A stretch of DNA of 64,000 bases from Bradyrhizobium sp. CB1650 (GCF_029761915.1 NZ_CP121695.1:8275501-8339500), one strand, 5' to 3'. Counted from the first letter of the stretch, positions 1-9,297 are shown. Notes: generated by a model not told the origin, from the sequence alone. A program made the numbers and translations.

Positions 1-927
1 AGTTTCCACGCAATGGTGACAAAGCTCGATGATTTGTTGCGTAATCTGCACCAATTCACCTGGACGATAGACAACGCATATCCGGCGGAAACACAGCGGT
101 GGCGGCAGAGGAAGCACTTCGATATCGAGCGCTTTCAAGTGCGACTGGAGCAAACAGAGCGGCGTTGTAATGGTCCAACCGATGCCGCTCGAGACCATGC
201 GCAGGACGGCTTCGCTGGCATCGAACTCAAGATCCTTCCGCGGGGCCAGCCTGCGTTGGCTGAGATAGTATTCAACCATCCTGCCTAGCTGTGACCGCTT
301 GGTGAAGCGTACGAGAGGCAATTCGGAGCACATGGCTTCGAGCGACATCTCATGGAAACGACCGGCCGCATGACGAGGAACGGCTGCGACCAGCGCCTCG
401 CGGAACAAAATCTGGCGGGCCAATTCCGGATGCTCTGCCATGGGATCACTCGCGACGATGATGTCCAAAGAGCGGTCGAGCAATTGCCCCGCGAGTACGG
501 GCGAAATTCCGGACCAAATGAGAAGCTGGTCGACCCGCTCGCGGAGCCCTTTGACAATCTCAGGTCCCGCCGTTGTCGCGAAGGAGTCAACGAGTCCCAA
601 CCGCACGATTGGAATATTGCCTTTCGACCCTAGCCGCACCTCCTCGACCGTTCGCTGAATGCTCTCCAGGATTTCGGATACGCCTTGTCGCAGCAATTCG
701 CCCGAGTGTGTAATCCGAATTGGGCGGCTCGAGCGATCCACAAGCTCGGTCTCGAGCCAGCTTTCAAGCCGCGCGACCGACTGCGAAACGGCCGATTGCG
801 TGACGCCGATCCGCTCGGCAGCCAGAATCATGCTTCTTGCCTCAGCAAGAACATGAAAGACCTGAAGGTCCCTCAGGTTTACTCCGAAATACGAGCCACC
901 CTCCAAATACCGTGTCTTGGCTTGCAT
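1..927 (-). CDS. LysR-family transcriptional regulator, 3' end outside window
   Basis: The frame is open from an ATG at 927 to the window edge (309 codons), so the C-terminus is missing. The N-terminal winged helix-turn-helix is typical of LysR: the stretch LRDLQVFHVLAEARSMILAA is followed by TQSAVSQSVARLE, and the usual co-inducer-binding domain follows. It lies 33 bases downstream of the MFS gene on the same strand, so it is probably the last gene of a lyase-transporter-regulator operon and may control it. The ligand is unknown. LysR proteins are usually divergent from their targets, so this co-directional position is slightly unusual. Confidence 0.9.
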   Translation of the reverse strand, partial: MQAKTRYLEGGSYFGVNLRDLQVFHVLAEARSMILAAERIGVTQSAVSQSVARLESWLETELVDRSSRPIRITHSGELLRQGVSEILESIQRTVEEVRLGSKGNIPIVRLGLVDSFATTAGPEIVKGLRERVDQLLIWSGISPVLAGQLLDRSLDIIVASDPMAEHPELARQILFREALVAAVPRHAAGRFHEMSLEAMCSELPLVRFTKRSQLGRMVEYYLSQRRLAPRKDLEFDASEAVLRMVSSGIGWTITTPLCLLQSHLKALDIEVLPLPPPLCFRRICVVYRPGELVQITQQIIELCHHCVET

Positions 928-960
928 CCGTCCTACTCCGAACCAGCAAAGCGGCCGACT

Positions 961-2367
961 TCAGGTCGATCGCGTTGCGTGATCGTTGACGTCGACCACA
1001 GTCGGTTCACTGTACCTCGAGCGCGAAGCGCGTGCCATGGGCGCGTCGTCGCCGATACAGCCAAGGGACACCTTTCCGGTCTCAGGAGCCCATAGCTGGC
1101 AAACCACGCCTCCGACGAGGGTGACGACGACGCAGGCGCCGAGGGCAACCTGTACCCCGTAAGCCTGGACGATGATGGGCAGCAGGAACGTGCTCATCGC
1201 CGATCCAATCCGGCTTGCCGCCACGGCCAGCCCGACGCCCGACGCCCTCAGGTGAGTTGGAAACAATTCCGGCGGATAGATGAACTCAAGGTTGGCTGCC
1301 GCCGACAGGACGAGGGCAAAGAGGCCGAAGACCACAACAACCCCTGCGGACCCAAGCGCATTGAGTGTCAGCAATGCCAGCAGCGCAGCGGCCAGATAGA
1401 ACGTACCGACAAGAAACACCCGGCGCGGCATCTTGTCGATGACCATCATGCCCAGAACGGCGCCCAACATCAGGAACACATTGTAGACGAGGCCGCCCGT
1501 ATATTTATCGGTGACATGCAGCGACTCCAAGATCTTCGGCAGGAATGTTCCCAACGCGAAGTATGGAATCACCTGACAGGCATAGAATATGGCGCCAACC
1601 GCAGCGTTCGTTCGCCATTTCTTCGAGAACAGTTCGGCCCACTCCCCGCCCGACTTGCGCACCTGGATGAGCGGCTCGGGCAATGCAATTCCTTGCCCTA
1701 GTTTCGCGGACACAATCCATTTTGCCTCCTCGATACGCCCTCGCTTCATCAGCCACAGAGGCGATTCCGGAATGCCCAGCCGGAACAGGAAAATGCAGAT
1801 GGCGGGACCGGCGCTCAAAAGAAGCATGTAGCGCCATGCGTCGGGTCCCAAGTCCTGGAGAAAGAAGCCTGCGACATAAGAAAATGAATAGCCGGCAGCC
1901 CAGGCGATCGCCATGACGCTCAGGAGACGGCCTCGAAACCGAATGGGCGAGAGTTCGGTGACCAGCGATTTGCTCACCACGTAGTCCGCCCCTAGCACCA
2001 TGCCCAGCATGAAGCGCAACATCAGGAGCTGCCACGGCTCGGAGGCGAAGTACTGTGCGCCCGAGATCGCCGCTGCGAAGAGCATGTCATAGCCGAATAT
2101 CCATCGTCGGCCATAGCGGTCGGCAATCACGCCCGTGAGCAAGCTGCCGAAGAACAATCCGGCCAAGGCGCCGGCGCCCAGCAAACCGATCCAGGTCGCC
2201 GTCAAGTGCAGCGGAGTCGCCGCGATCGCAACAGCGATACCGATAATGCCGAGCTCGAAGCCGTCGGCAAACTGTCCGCCACAGGCGCTAAACCCGGCGT
2301 GAAGGTGGAACCGTCGCAGGGGAACATCTTCAAACCTAATCCCCGAACCTACATTGACTTCAACCAT
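961..2367 (-). CDS. MFS transporter (metabolite:H+ symporter type)
   Basis: A predicted inner-membrane permease of 468 residues with about twelve hydrophobic segments. The MFS loop 2-3 signature DRYGRR lies at about residues 83-88. RFRGR (after the fourth to fifth segments) and PESPLWL are typical of the sugar/metabolite-symporter branch. The frame stays open up to 2580, but the ATG at 2367 is chosen because a GGAGGG ribosome site sits just upstream and the earlier part overlaps the lyase gene. The gene starts 46 bases after the aspartase-like gene stops, so it probably imports that enzyme's substrate or exports its product, such as a dicarboxylate or amino acid. This substrate is inference. 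Confidence 0.88.
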   Translation of the reverse strand: MVEVNVGSGIRFEDVPLRRFHLHAGFSACGGQFADGFELGIIGIAVAIAATPLHLTATWIGLLGAGALAGLFFGSLLTGVIADRYGRRWIFGYDMLFAAAISGAQYFASEPWQLLMLRFMLGMVLGADYVVSKSLVTELSPIRFRGRLLSVMAIAWAAGYSFSYVAGFFLQDLGPDAWRYMLLLSAGPAICIFLFRLGIPESPLWLMKRGRIEEAKWIVSAKLGQGIALPEPLIQVRKSGGEWAELFSKKWRTNAAVGAIFYACQVIPYFALGTFLPKILESLHVTDKYTGGLVYNVFLMLGAVLGMMVIDKMPRRVFLVGTFYLAAALLALLTLNALGSAGVVVVFGLFALVLSAAANLEFIYPPELFPTHLRASGVGLAVAASRIGSAMSTFLLPIIVQAYGVQVALGACVVVTLVGGVVCQLWAPETGKVSLGCIGDDAPMARASRSRYSEPTVVDVNDHATRST

Positions 2368-2413
2368 TGCTCCCTCCAGAAATTTTTTGATTTGTCTCTT
2401 CAGCAAGTTTTCT

Positions 2414-3817
2414 TCACCCCGGCGCGCTTGACGGCTCAACGGCAGCGCGGCGCATGGCCGAACGCACGTCTTCTCGACGCAGCAGTCCGCGTTCGACGGC
2501 GACATCGAGAAACGATCGATGCTCATCGAGAGCCGCGCGTACGATGGTGGCGACGGGCGCGTACCCGAGCTCGGGCACAAGAGTGGTCGCTAGCGCACTC
2601 GACGCCAGCAGGTTCTGCCAGGATCGCTCCTCGTTTGCCGTCAGCAAGCGTACGCACCGTTCGAGGAAGATCGTCGCCGAACGCTGAAGGAGGGTGATCG
2701 AATCGATCAGACGATCGCAGATCAGCAGTTCGTAATGGTTGATCTCAAGCAACCCTTGCTGGCAGGCCAATGCGATCGCAGCGTCGTTCCCGCAGATGGC
2801 GAATGCGGTTTGGCAAACTGCCATGGGAATAACGGGATTGACCTTGCCAGGCATGATCGAGGAGCCTGCCTGAACGGCCGGCAACGCGATCTCTCCGATG
2901 CCGCCGCCTGGACCCGACGAGAGCACAATGAGGTCATTGGCGATCTTCCAGAGAGAATTTGCGGAGTTTCGCAGCTCGGCTGACAAGCGAGCGCACGTGT
3001 CGAGGTTCTGCATTCCATCGAACGCATCGGGCGTCGATTTGACCTCCTGGCCGACCACAACCGACAGGTGACGGAAGACCGCCTGTTTGTAGCCCGGTCT
3101 CGAATTCAGTCCTGTGCCAACCGCAGTTCCGCCGAGCGGGACGGTCAGCAATTGACGGCGCAGATCCTCCAAATGCTCGGCGTGGCGTTGTGTGACCGCC
3201 TGATATCCCCCGAAAGTCTGACCGAGCAGCATTGGCACGGCATCCTGCAAACAGGTCCGACCCAGCCTCAGTGTTTTGGCGTACTCTGTCTTCTTTTCGG
3301 AGAAGCCCTCGGCCAATCGCGTCAAGGCAAGGGAAGCACCCTCGAGCACGCGAAAGACAGCAAGCTTCATGGCCGTCGGCACCACGTCATTGGTCGATTG
3401 ACCGAGATTGACGTGCTCATTCGGATGGACGAACGCGTAGTCACCCACCGGCTTGCCGGCCAGCCTCGCAGCCAAATTTGCGACCACCTCGTTCACGTTC
3501 ATGTTGCATGAGGTGCCGCCCGATCCTTCGAGCACGTCGACGACAAGGTGCGCATCGTGCTTTCCGGCACGAACCTCCCGGCAAGCCTTGATGATGGCTT
3601 CCGCTCGGTCCGCCGAGAGCGCACCGATTTCCTGATTGGCACGCGCCGCGGCTTCCTTGACCATCGCCATTGCCGCGACAAATCCGGGCAGCGTCGCGAT
3701 CGAGCGGCCGGTGAGTGGAAAGTTCTCCAAAGCCCGAACGGTATTGATGCCGTAGAGCGCCTCCGCAGGCAGTTCTCGTTGGCCGAGACTGTCTTTCTCG
3801 ATCCGTATCTGACTCAT
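2414..3817 (-). CDS. aspA: Aspartate ammonia-lyase / fumarase superfamily enzyme
   Basis: A cytoplasmic lyase of 467 residues, the usual family length. The superfamily signature GSSIMPGKVNP is at about residues 318-328. The other two conserved regions are GSGGTSCNMNVNE (98-110) and VNLGQSTND (136-144). The QSTND and GRT-LQDAVP forms match aspartases better than class II fumarases. The known family reaction is L-aspartate to fumarate plus ammonia. Another 3-carboxy or amino-acid lyase activity cannot be excluded. It is the first gene of a probable operon with the MFS transporter and LysR regulator. Confidence 0.85.
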   Translation of the reverse strand: MSQIRIEKDSLGQRELPAEALYGINTVRALENFPLTGRSIATLPGFVAAMAMVKEAAARANQEIGALSADRAEAIIKACREVRAGKHDAHLVVDVLEGSGGTSCNMNVNEVVANLAARLAGKPVGDYAFVHPNEHVNLGQSTNDVVPTAMKLAVFRVLEGASLALTRLAEGFSEKKTEYAKTLRLGRTCLQDAVPMLLGQTFGGYQAVTQRHAEHLEDLRRQLLTVPLGGTAVGTGLNSRPGYKQAVFRHLSVVVGQEVKSTPDAFDGMQNLDTCARLSAELRNSANSLWKIANDLIVLSSGPGGGIGEIALPAVQAGSSIMPGKVNPVIPMAVCQTAFAICGNDAAIALACQQGLLEINHYELLICDRLIDSITLLQRSATIFLERCVRLLTANEERSWQNLLASSALATTLVPELGYAPVATIVRAALDEHRSFLDVAVERGLLRREDVRSAMRRAAVEPSSAPG

Positions 3818-4447
3818 GACGACGCAGCTTTCGATTTGCTATTTGGTGGTTTGCGCGAACTCAATTCGCGGCGTCAGAGTAAGCAGATCGAAAGGGAGAA
3901 ATTAATCGATTCATCAAGCAATTAGCGAAATTCAAGCATCGTATTAGCGACGCTTATCTTGAAGTCTGCAGCGCATCCGTAAGAGTGGCGAACCGGAGAG
4001 ATGAGATCATGAAGCTGATCGGTCTCGCCTTGTCGCAAGGCAAACGTATGATCATCCGCGTAGATGGGAGCGGAATAGCGACAGCGCGTTCTCGGCCTTC
4101 GCTGCCACCGTGGCGAGGCAAAACAGGCGGATCATCGTTGGTGGTTATCCCCAGGGGCCGCCCCAAGCGCGCGGTCCGTTAGAAGAAATCCGAGATTCTG
4201 GTTAGAGGAGTTACGGCCCGGGGAAAGCAGTGATGGACAAGAACTTAGATTCGATTTCGATCCTCGATAGCACGAAGATCTGGTCCCTGATGGCAGATGG
4301 TTGCGGTCCCCGATACCCCGAGGTGACTCACAGATTGCCTTCCGATTTCGGGAGGAGATCGCGCCTGCGAAGTCTCTCGGTGAATGGATGGACGGGCGCG
4401 AACTTCAACCGCTTGGTGCCGTCGAGCTCGCGCGTGCTCCCAGCCGA
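3818..4447. other. Intergenic stretch between lyase operon and element remnant
   Basis: This stretch must hold the promoter of the lyase operon. Short frames exist on both strands, the best at 3985-4182 (+, GTG start, 65 codons), but none has a clear ribosome site or recognisable product. I see no convincing gene. The left limit of the conjugative-element remnant lies somewhere in this stretch, just beyond the HTH gene at 4448. Confidence 0.5.
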
Positions 4448-4729
4448 TCAACGGCGTTCCTGGCCCGCATATGGGCGCAGGGTCGGATGTTTCTTGGCAG
4501 GCAACACGGTCCCTTTGCCGGGATCGGATGTCGATGTCTTGGCGCCAAGATCGGCCCAGGCTTTCAGGTCATCCAACGCGTAGACCACTCGACCGCCGAT
4601 CTTCCGGTAGGTCGGTCCTGTGCCGTAGGTGCGATGCTTTTCGAGCGTTCGGCCGGAAAGGCTGAGAAATCGCGCCGCTTTGGGCGTGCGCAAGTATCGC
4701 GGCGACAAGCGGGCGTTCGGATCGGGCAT
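4448..4729 (-). CDS. AlpA/MerR-like helix-turn-helix (excisionase-type) protein
   Basis: A 93-residue DNA-binding protein. The core LRTPKAARFLSLSGRTLEKH is a winged-helix excisionase-like motif, followed by YRKIGGRVVYALDDLKAWAD. In Rhizobiales conjugative elements such a gene sits next to DUF2285 genes and is thought to act in element control or excision. The frame continues upstream to 5536, but that part is another, broken gene. The ATG at 4729 is chosen because homologues I recall start just before the HTH. It is intact, unlike its neighbours. Confidence 0.72.
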   Translation of the reverse strand: MPDPNARLSPRYLRTPKAARFLSLSGRTLEKHRTYGTGPTYRKIGGRVVYALDDLKAWADLGAKTSTSDPGKGTVLPAKKHPTLRPYAGQERR

Positions 4730-4862
4730 TTGAGAGGCTCCGTGACCATCTGGAGCGCCGGCGCGAACGGCGGCGCGTTGGCGGTCACGATGGCGAAGAA
4801 GGCTCGCAAAGGGGGATGCCGATGATCGTGGGGTATGTTTTCGATACCCGCGACCGAGGGCC

Positions 4863-5628
4863 TTATCTGTCCTTGCGCTTGGGACGCAGCAATTCGCGCC
4901 GCGCATCAGCGTGAGGCCGCTTTGCACAAGACGGATGGTTCGACTGCGGAGATCGTGCGTTTTCCAGGCTCGATCTGCAATGCGCTTTTTGCCGAACAAG
5001 AGTTCGGCTATCGCACGGTAAGTGTTGCCGGCCGCGTGCGCGTCCAGCGCACGGATGGCGGTGCTAAACCGCTCGCGTTTCTGTTTGGACAGCTCGCGAA
5101 AGGTAGGTCTCGGCCTGCGCCCATTTATCGCGCGCCATAGCCGCCGCGCAGCACAGGCGCGTGCCTCGAAGTCACCGTCGAACGCCAACTGTGCTACGTA
5201 CCTAACACCAACGGCGGGTGGATCCTTGAGCCAGACGCGATGATCCACTGCGCCGACACGGAGGATGGCGTGCCATCCATCGCAAGCACGCCGCATCTGG
5301 CCGGTTGCAAGATCCAGCAGCGGTTGAGGTGCGTCGCCGTTGGCGAGCAGTGCGGTCGCTGCGACTGGAACGACGCTTGGCAGGACCTCGGGCGCCCAAA
5401 AGATCGCCTGCTGGCAAAAGGACCCGTCCGGGTCATGCGCGAAAGCAGACGCCACATCTCCTCCTGAACTCTGGCGTGACCTCACCGTCGGGACTGTTGG
5501 CGACCATCGCCCGGTGTTCGCGCTGGTAGTCAACATTGCGGCGCAGGCACTCCCAAAGCGATCTCGGTGATGTCTGCATTTTGCAGGCTTGCGTAAGACT
5601 CTGACGATCGCCAGTCGAATTCAGGCAT
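4863..5628 (-). pseudogene. Broken DUF6499/DUF2285 conjugative-element protein
   Basis: The protein can be followed across three frames. It starts with MPEFDWRSSESYASLQ at 5628, shifts to WECLRRNVDYQREHRAM, then shifts again to HDPDGSFCQQAIFWAPEVLP and the DUF2285 body. A last shift after LTLMRG gives a short RELLRPKRKDR tail ending at 4863. At least three frameshifts make it a pseudogene. Intact relatives are DNA-binding-like proteins of unknown function beside the HTH and replication genes of Rhizobiales integrative elements. Confidence 0.75.
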
Positions 5629-5790
5629 TGCTGCAGCCCCATTCACGAAGCTAACAAGGATTGCGGCGCAATAATTCTGATCGATTGGGTTGTAGGAAGT
5701 CCCTACTTTGGCACACGTGGTGCACAGGATGACCAGTAAGAGCACGAAGAAAATTGTACTCTCGGTGGAAACTGCGTCGGTGGATTTCTT

Positions 5791-6059
5791 CTATTTAGAG
5801 CGAGCACCGCGCAAGAGACGTCCTTGTTCTGTAACCCACTTGGCACGCTTAAGATAAGTCAGGTATGCATTGCGCGCGCGATCGGGCTCTCGTTCAGGAT
5901 CGATATGCAAGACTATTCGCGCGACCTCCCTCCAATCGGCTCCCACGCTTTCGGTCTGCAAAAAGCGTATGTCACGACGTGCTGCTCGTCATAGACGGTT
6001 AGCGCGGAATCGATTGGCGCGACATCCGCGATGTCAGGATCAAGCGGTGGTTTAGACAT
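5791..6059 (-). pseudogene. Broken small DUF2285-type protein
   Basis: The frame begins MSKPPLDPDIADVAPIDS and YDEQHVVTYA. After a shift it continues as DWREVARIVLHIDPEREP and LKRAKWVTEQGRLLRGARSK, ending at 5791. The 269-base span is not a multiple of three. Intact relatives of about 90 residues are a standard small gene in the same element type, between an XRE regulator and the large DUF2285 gene, which is the order seen here. The function is unknown. Confidence 0.68.
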
Positions 6060-6168
6060 GGCCCTACGCCGCACGAGCAATCAAATACGGATCGAGGGAT
6101 TCATCGCGCCACCAGCGACCACACGCCGGTGGCATTCCGTGTATACGCGATTGCCTCCCATCCTGCGG

Positions 6169-6394
6169 ATGGATATTCGTAAGGTCTTTGGAGGAAATGC
6201 GCGCCGATTCCGACTGGCCCTTGGCTTGAGCCAAGAGGCGGTCGCGGAACGCATGGGCGTAGACAGGGCCTTCATAAGGCATGGAAAGAGGCCGGCAAGA
6301 TGCGATCTTGCTTACCATCCGGGAAACCGCCCAAGCCTTAGAAGTACGGCCTGCAGATCTACTCGACGAAAAAGTATCCAGGATTCGATCCTGA
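6169..6394 (+). pseudogene. Broken XRE-family regulator
   Basis: It starts MDIRKVFGGNARRFRLALGL and SQEAVAERMGVDRAFI, a standard XRE helix-turn-helix. A small deletion then shifts the frame, and the continuation MERGRQDAILLTIRETAQAL with DLLDEKVSRIRS is read in the next frame to a stop at 6394. Small repressors of this kind stand divergent from DUF2285 genes in conjugative elements, as here. One lesion disables it. Confidence 0.72.
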
Positions 6395-6477
6395 TCTGCG
6401 TGGGCCGGCTGCGGGCGAGCGTCGCCGTCACCGATCCGGCCGCAATGCGTCCGAGCTGCCTCTTACCTCGAATTGAG

Positions 6478-6511
6478 AAGCCCCGCCCGGCGGACCGGGC
6501 GGGGCTTCTTT
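6478..6511 (+). terminator. Strong GC-rich terminator hairpin
   Basis: GCCCCGCCCGG (6480-6490) pairs with CCGGGCGGGGC (6495-6505) around a four-base loop, followed by TTCTTT. It can end transcription of the XRE remnant on the plus strand and, being symmetrical, also the DUF736 remnant coming the other way. Confidence 0.8.
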
Positions 6512-6517
6512 GCGACC

Positions 6518-6648
6518 TCAGTCGCCGTTCTTGCGCGGCCCCGACCAGATCAGGGTGAAGCCGTCACCGTCCTCCTCGTCGAAAAGGTTGGCGCAGATCG
6601 GCACGTTAAACGAGGGATCGTCGAGTTGAGTAAGAGATAGTCGCGACC
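6518..6648 (-). pseudogene. DUF736 C-terminal remnant
   Basis: Reverse translation gives GRDYLL, then after a frame change PSFN-PICANLFDEEDGDGF and LIWSGPRKNGD, matching the C-terminus of the intact DUF736 protein at 9684-10004. The first two-thirds of the gene is absent. It lies inside direct repeat copy 1. Confidence 0.75.
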
Positions 6649-6667
6649 CGAAGCGCTCGGGCCGGCG

Positions 6668-6850
6668 CTACAATTCACAGGCGTCGACCTCCTCGTCCGG
6701 GAATTTCTCGGCGTCCAGCTCCAGCCTGTTCTTCGCCTCTTCCAGCTCTCCTGTGATTAGCACGTAGTCTTCGAACGTACTCGAGGAACTGATGTGCGTC
6801 TCGATCAGCTTTCGCAGCTCATGCCTAAACTGATATTTGCTGACGGTCAT
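6668..6850 (-). CDS. Small hypothetical protein coupled to Flp pilin gene
   Basis: A 60-residue acidic, mostly helical protein with no recognisable domain. Its ATG overlaps the TGA of the Flp pilin gene in an ATGA arrangement, which implies translational coupling and supports it as real. It could be an accessory or chaperone for the small pilin, but nothing in the sequence proves this. Confidence 0.55.
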   Translation of the reverse strand: MTVSKYQFRHELRKLIETHISSSSTFEDYVLITGELEEAKNRLELDAEKFPDEEVDACEL

Positions 6851-7077
6851 TCGCCTTGCCTATCATTGCGGGGATCACGTAGGAAATCCAACTTGTCGAG
6901 CTGGCGCGTCGAAACATTTGGTGAAGGTAAGGAACTGCAAGCAACATTGCGGTTAGGGCCGAGAACAGTCAGGGCAAGGCCAAGCGCAACAGAAATCCCG
7001 GCCGCGATCAGGCCGTACTCAATTGAGTTCGCCCCAGCCTGGTCCCGCCAAAAACGCATAAGAGGAGACGACTTCAT
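6847..7077 (-). CDS. Flp/Fap-family type IVb pilin
   Basis: A 76-residue protein with the Flp pilin signature GANSIEYGLIAAGISVA: the Gly-Ala cleavage region, the Glu five residues into the mature protein and the following hydrophobic helix. The C-terminus is longer than in most Flp pilins. Flp pilins are cleaved by a TadV-type prepilin peptidase and assembled by the Tad machinery, none of which is encoded in this window. The ATG at 7077 is the best start, though its ribosome site is weak. It lies between two other tiny genes on the same strand. Confidence 0.75.
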   Translation of the reverse strand: MKSSPLMRFWRDQAGANSIEYGLIAAGISVALGLALTVLGPNRNVACSSLPSPNVSTRQLDKLDFLRDPRNDRQGE

Positions 7078-7182
7078 TGCAATGCCATTGTCCCGGCTGA
7101 ACCGGTAGCGGATTCCGTTTGACTGCTCCCGCCACAACTTCGCTCAGGCCACATGCGATCCATCCAAGATAGCCGATCTCGA

Positions 7183-7320
7183 TCATCTGAGGTTAAGAGA
7201 CAGTGCAAGATTGTCTCCTGTTAGAAGTTGACCAATGGCGTACAACACAGACAACGCAACAATCACAGTGCAGAGATAGGCCGCAAGCTGAGGCCAGACG
7301 TCACCGTCGCGGTTGAACAT
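7183..7320 (-). CDS. 45-residue single-pass membrane protein
   Basis: A short frame starts MFNRDGDVWPQLAAY and has one strong hydrophobic segment (about residues 12-33: LAAYLCTVIVALSVLYAIG). A GAGGGG ribosome site lies eight bases before the ATG. It is the first gene of a probable three-gene micro-operon with the Flp pilin and the 60-residue protein. The function is unknown. A short membrane protein beside a pilin may help its insertion. Confidence 0.6.
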   Translation of the reverse strand: MFNRDGDVWPQLAAYLCTVIVALSVLYAIGQLLTGDNLALSLNLR

Positions 7321-7489
7321 TAGCCCCTCATATAGCACCGCGCTTCCGACTAAGAATTAAGAGCCCCCCGCCATGGAGCACAAGGACGGGCCTGCTCCCC
7401 TGCTGCCCAAGCAGGGAGCCACGCTGCTGGGAAACAGCGCGCGACTTCGGCGCCGCTCAGAGACTCACGAGCGTTTCGAGTTTCGGCTC

Positions 7490-7660
7490 TCAACGTTCTT
7501 TAACGACGTTGCGTAAGACAAGTTCAGAAAGCTGTACAACCTGCCGTTTAAGAAACGCAACCAGCTGCGTGAGGCGAAGAATCTCTTGCTTGCAGCACTC
7601 CAGCTCGCGCTGTTCGTCTGTCATTGCAGAGGCTTCATCGCGATTCCTGCTTGCCGTCAT
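7490..7660 (-). CDS. 56-residue helical protein coupled to ferredoxin reductase
   Basis: The frame starts MTASRNRDEASAMTDEQREL and contains a leucine-rich amphipathic helix (LRLTQLVAFLKRQVVQLSEL) that could form a coiled coil. Its ATG overlaps the TGA of the ferredoxin reductase gene (ATGA), so it is probably co-translated with it. An alternative ATG lies 12 codons in. I do not recognise the family. Confidence 0.5.
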   Translation of the reverse strand: MTASRNRDEASAMTDEQRELECCKQEILRLTQLVAFLKRQVVQLSELVLRNVVKER

Positions 7661-8472
7661 GGTCCATGTAGATCCTTTTTCCGAGAAGAGCTCAAATTAT
7701 TGCGTTCGGCGAACTCCTTTTCGAACGCGAATTGCGCCGGCTGGCCATGGTCGCCTTCGACAAAGCCCTTCGCCACCAATAGCTCGCGGGCATCGCGCAC
7801 CAGGGCGGGGTTGCCACAGATCATGACCCGGTCATGCTGCGGCTCTAGTTCCGGCAGCTCGATGTCCGTAAACAGCTTGCCTGAAGTGATGAGGTCGGTA
7901 ATCCGACCGCGGTTGCAGAAACGATCGCGCGTCACGGTCGGATAATAGATCAGCTGGTAGCGCACGAAGTCGCCGACCAGCTCGTCGTGCGGCAGTTTTT
8001 CCGTGATCATCTCGCCATAGGCGAGATCGGCGACGCGGCGGCAGCCATGCAGCAGCACGACATGCTCGAATCGCAAATAGGTTTCGGGATCTTTGATCAC
8101 GCTCAGGAACGGCGCAAGCCCGGTGCCCGTGCCGATCAGATAGAGATTGCGCCCGCCCTCGAGATTATCGATGACCAGCGTCCCCGTCGTTTTGCGGCTG
8201 ACAATGATCTCGTCACCCTCCTTCAGATGCTGCAGACGCGAGGCTAAGAGACCATCCGGCACCTTGATCGAGAAGAATTCCAGCCGGTCCTCGTAACGGC
8301 CGCTTGCGAGGCTGCAGGCACGCAGCAGCGGCTTCTCGTCGACCTTGAGCCCGATCTTGGTGAATTCGCCGCTACGGAAGCGGAACGACGGATCCCGCGT
8401 GGTGGTGAAGCTGAAGAGACTGTCAGTCCAGTGATGGACGCTCAGCACGCTTTCCTGGCTGAAATTGCTCAT
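7657..8472 (-). CDS. fpr: Ferredoxin--NADP+ reductase
   Basis: A 271-residue FAD enzyme that moves electrons between NADPH and ferredoxin or flavodoxin in the cytoplasm. The FAD-binding motif RACSLAS is at residues 51-57, the nucleotide-binding GTGTGLAPF at 114-122 and the conserved VMICGNPAL further on. The end FAFEKEFAERNN runs about 14 residues past the usual Fpr C-terminus. A purine-rich GGGAGCGGTGAG precedes the ATG. It stands alone between two element remnants, with only the 56-residue gene downstream, so its ferredoxin partner is not local. Confidence 0.92.
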   Translation of the reverse strand: MSNFSQESVLSVHHWTDSLFSFTTTRDPSFRFRSGEFTKIGLKVDEKPLLRACSLASGRYEDRLEFFSIKVPDGLLASRLQHLKEGDEIIVSRKTTGTLVIDNLEGGRNLYLIGTGTGLAPFLSVIKDPETYLRFEHVVLLHGCRRVADLAYGEMITEKLPHDELVGDFVRYQLIYYPTVTRDRFCNRGRITDLITSGKLFTDIELPELEPQHDRVMICGNPALVRDARELLVAKGFVEGDHGQPAQFAFEKEFAERNNLSSSRKKDLHGP

Positions 8473-9297
8473 CTCACCGCTCCCGCGAAATTAGAGCATG
8501 ATGCGGACGCGCGGGGCCGCGTTGGCGTTTGTGCCGGTTTTCCGAATCATACTTACAAGCATCAGATGAGGTTCTCGATGAGGTACTGTCGGACCAATAG
8601 CTTCACACACTCGACTGCTTTGGCCTTCATTGGAATTCGGCTTGTGCCCCGCCTGCAGCGATCAACCCGGCCGCCGCCGATTATCCACATAGATCTCCAA
8701 TCGCTGACTCGCTCAGCCCGCCGGCATCCGCGTTACTAAAATGCACTTTTCCCCCAGTTCACGCCGGGCCGGCAGGCTGGCTTTGCCAGCTCACTCCCCG
8801 CCGAGTGGTCGCGCCCTGCTCGCGCAGACGCAATGGCAGATTTGGGCGCTTGCTCCGACGAAGACAGCACGTAACGAACGAACAATCTTGTTTCTCACCG
8901 GAGTGAGTCGTCTGGGGCTTCATACGAACCAAAAGATCCCTGCCATCTCGCTTAGAACCTGCGCGCTGTCGCAAAGCTCCTGGAACGGGCCCCAGCGAGT
9001 ATCGACGCCCCGAGATTCGTCGAGGTAACACTGCCGAATATGCGCTCTACGATCGCGTGTGGTTGCTCTGGATTGATGATAACAATATTGTAATGTTCAT
9101 TGATGCAATAAGCCGCGCGTTCACGCTTAAATCCTGCATTTGATCGCCGTCTTCGATGGATTTCACGCCATAGCGATCGACCTGCGCCCAGACGGTCCCC
9201 GATCGCCTGGCGACAGTGAGCCTTGTCATCACGCCTCGTGCTCGGTCCGATACAGACCTCCGCATGCTTCAGCCGCCAATCGAGCCAAGGAGGCGTC
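8473..9297. other. 825-bp stretch with no convincing gene
   Basis: The part near 8473 must carry the fpr promoter. Frames such as 8952-9398 (-) and 8741-9028 (+) lack ribosome sites, recognisable motifs or family resemblance. The stretch near 9040-9290 may be decayed mobile-element sequence, because it runs straight into the ribosome site of a truncated integrase. Confidence 0.5.

Larger units (their letters stand above)
6433..6648. repeat. 216-bp direct repeat, copy 1
   Basis: This stretch is nearly identical in order to 9600-9816. Both copies start GATCCGGCCGCAATG, contain a GCCCCGCCCGG hairpin, then the 3' end of a DUF736 gene in reverse, and stop matching near the words ATAGTCGCGACC. Copy 1 has several substitutions and an indel relative to copy 2, so it is an old duplication or a recombination scar. 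It bounds the left side of the segment carrying pilin and ferredoxin reductase genes. Confidence 0.8.

Noticed and set aside
2368..2580. Upstream extension of the MFS gene
   Set aside because: The extra 71 codons overlap the lyase gene and lack hydrophobic or family features, while a GGAGGG site sits directly before ATG 2367.
3985..4182. 65-codon GTG-start frame
   Set aside because: No clear ribosome site or family, and an equally long frame lies on the opposite strand.
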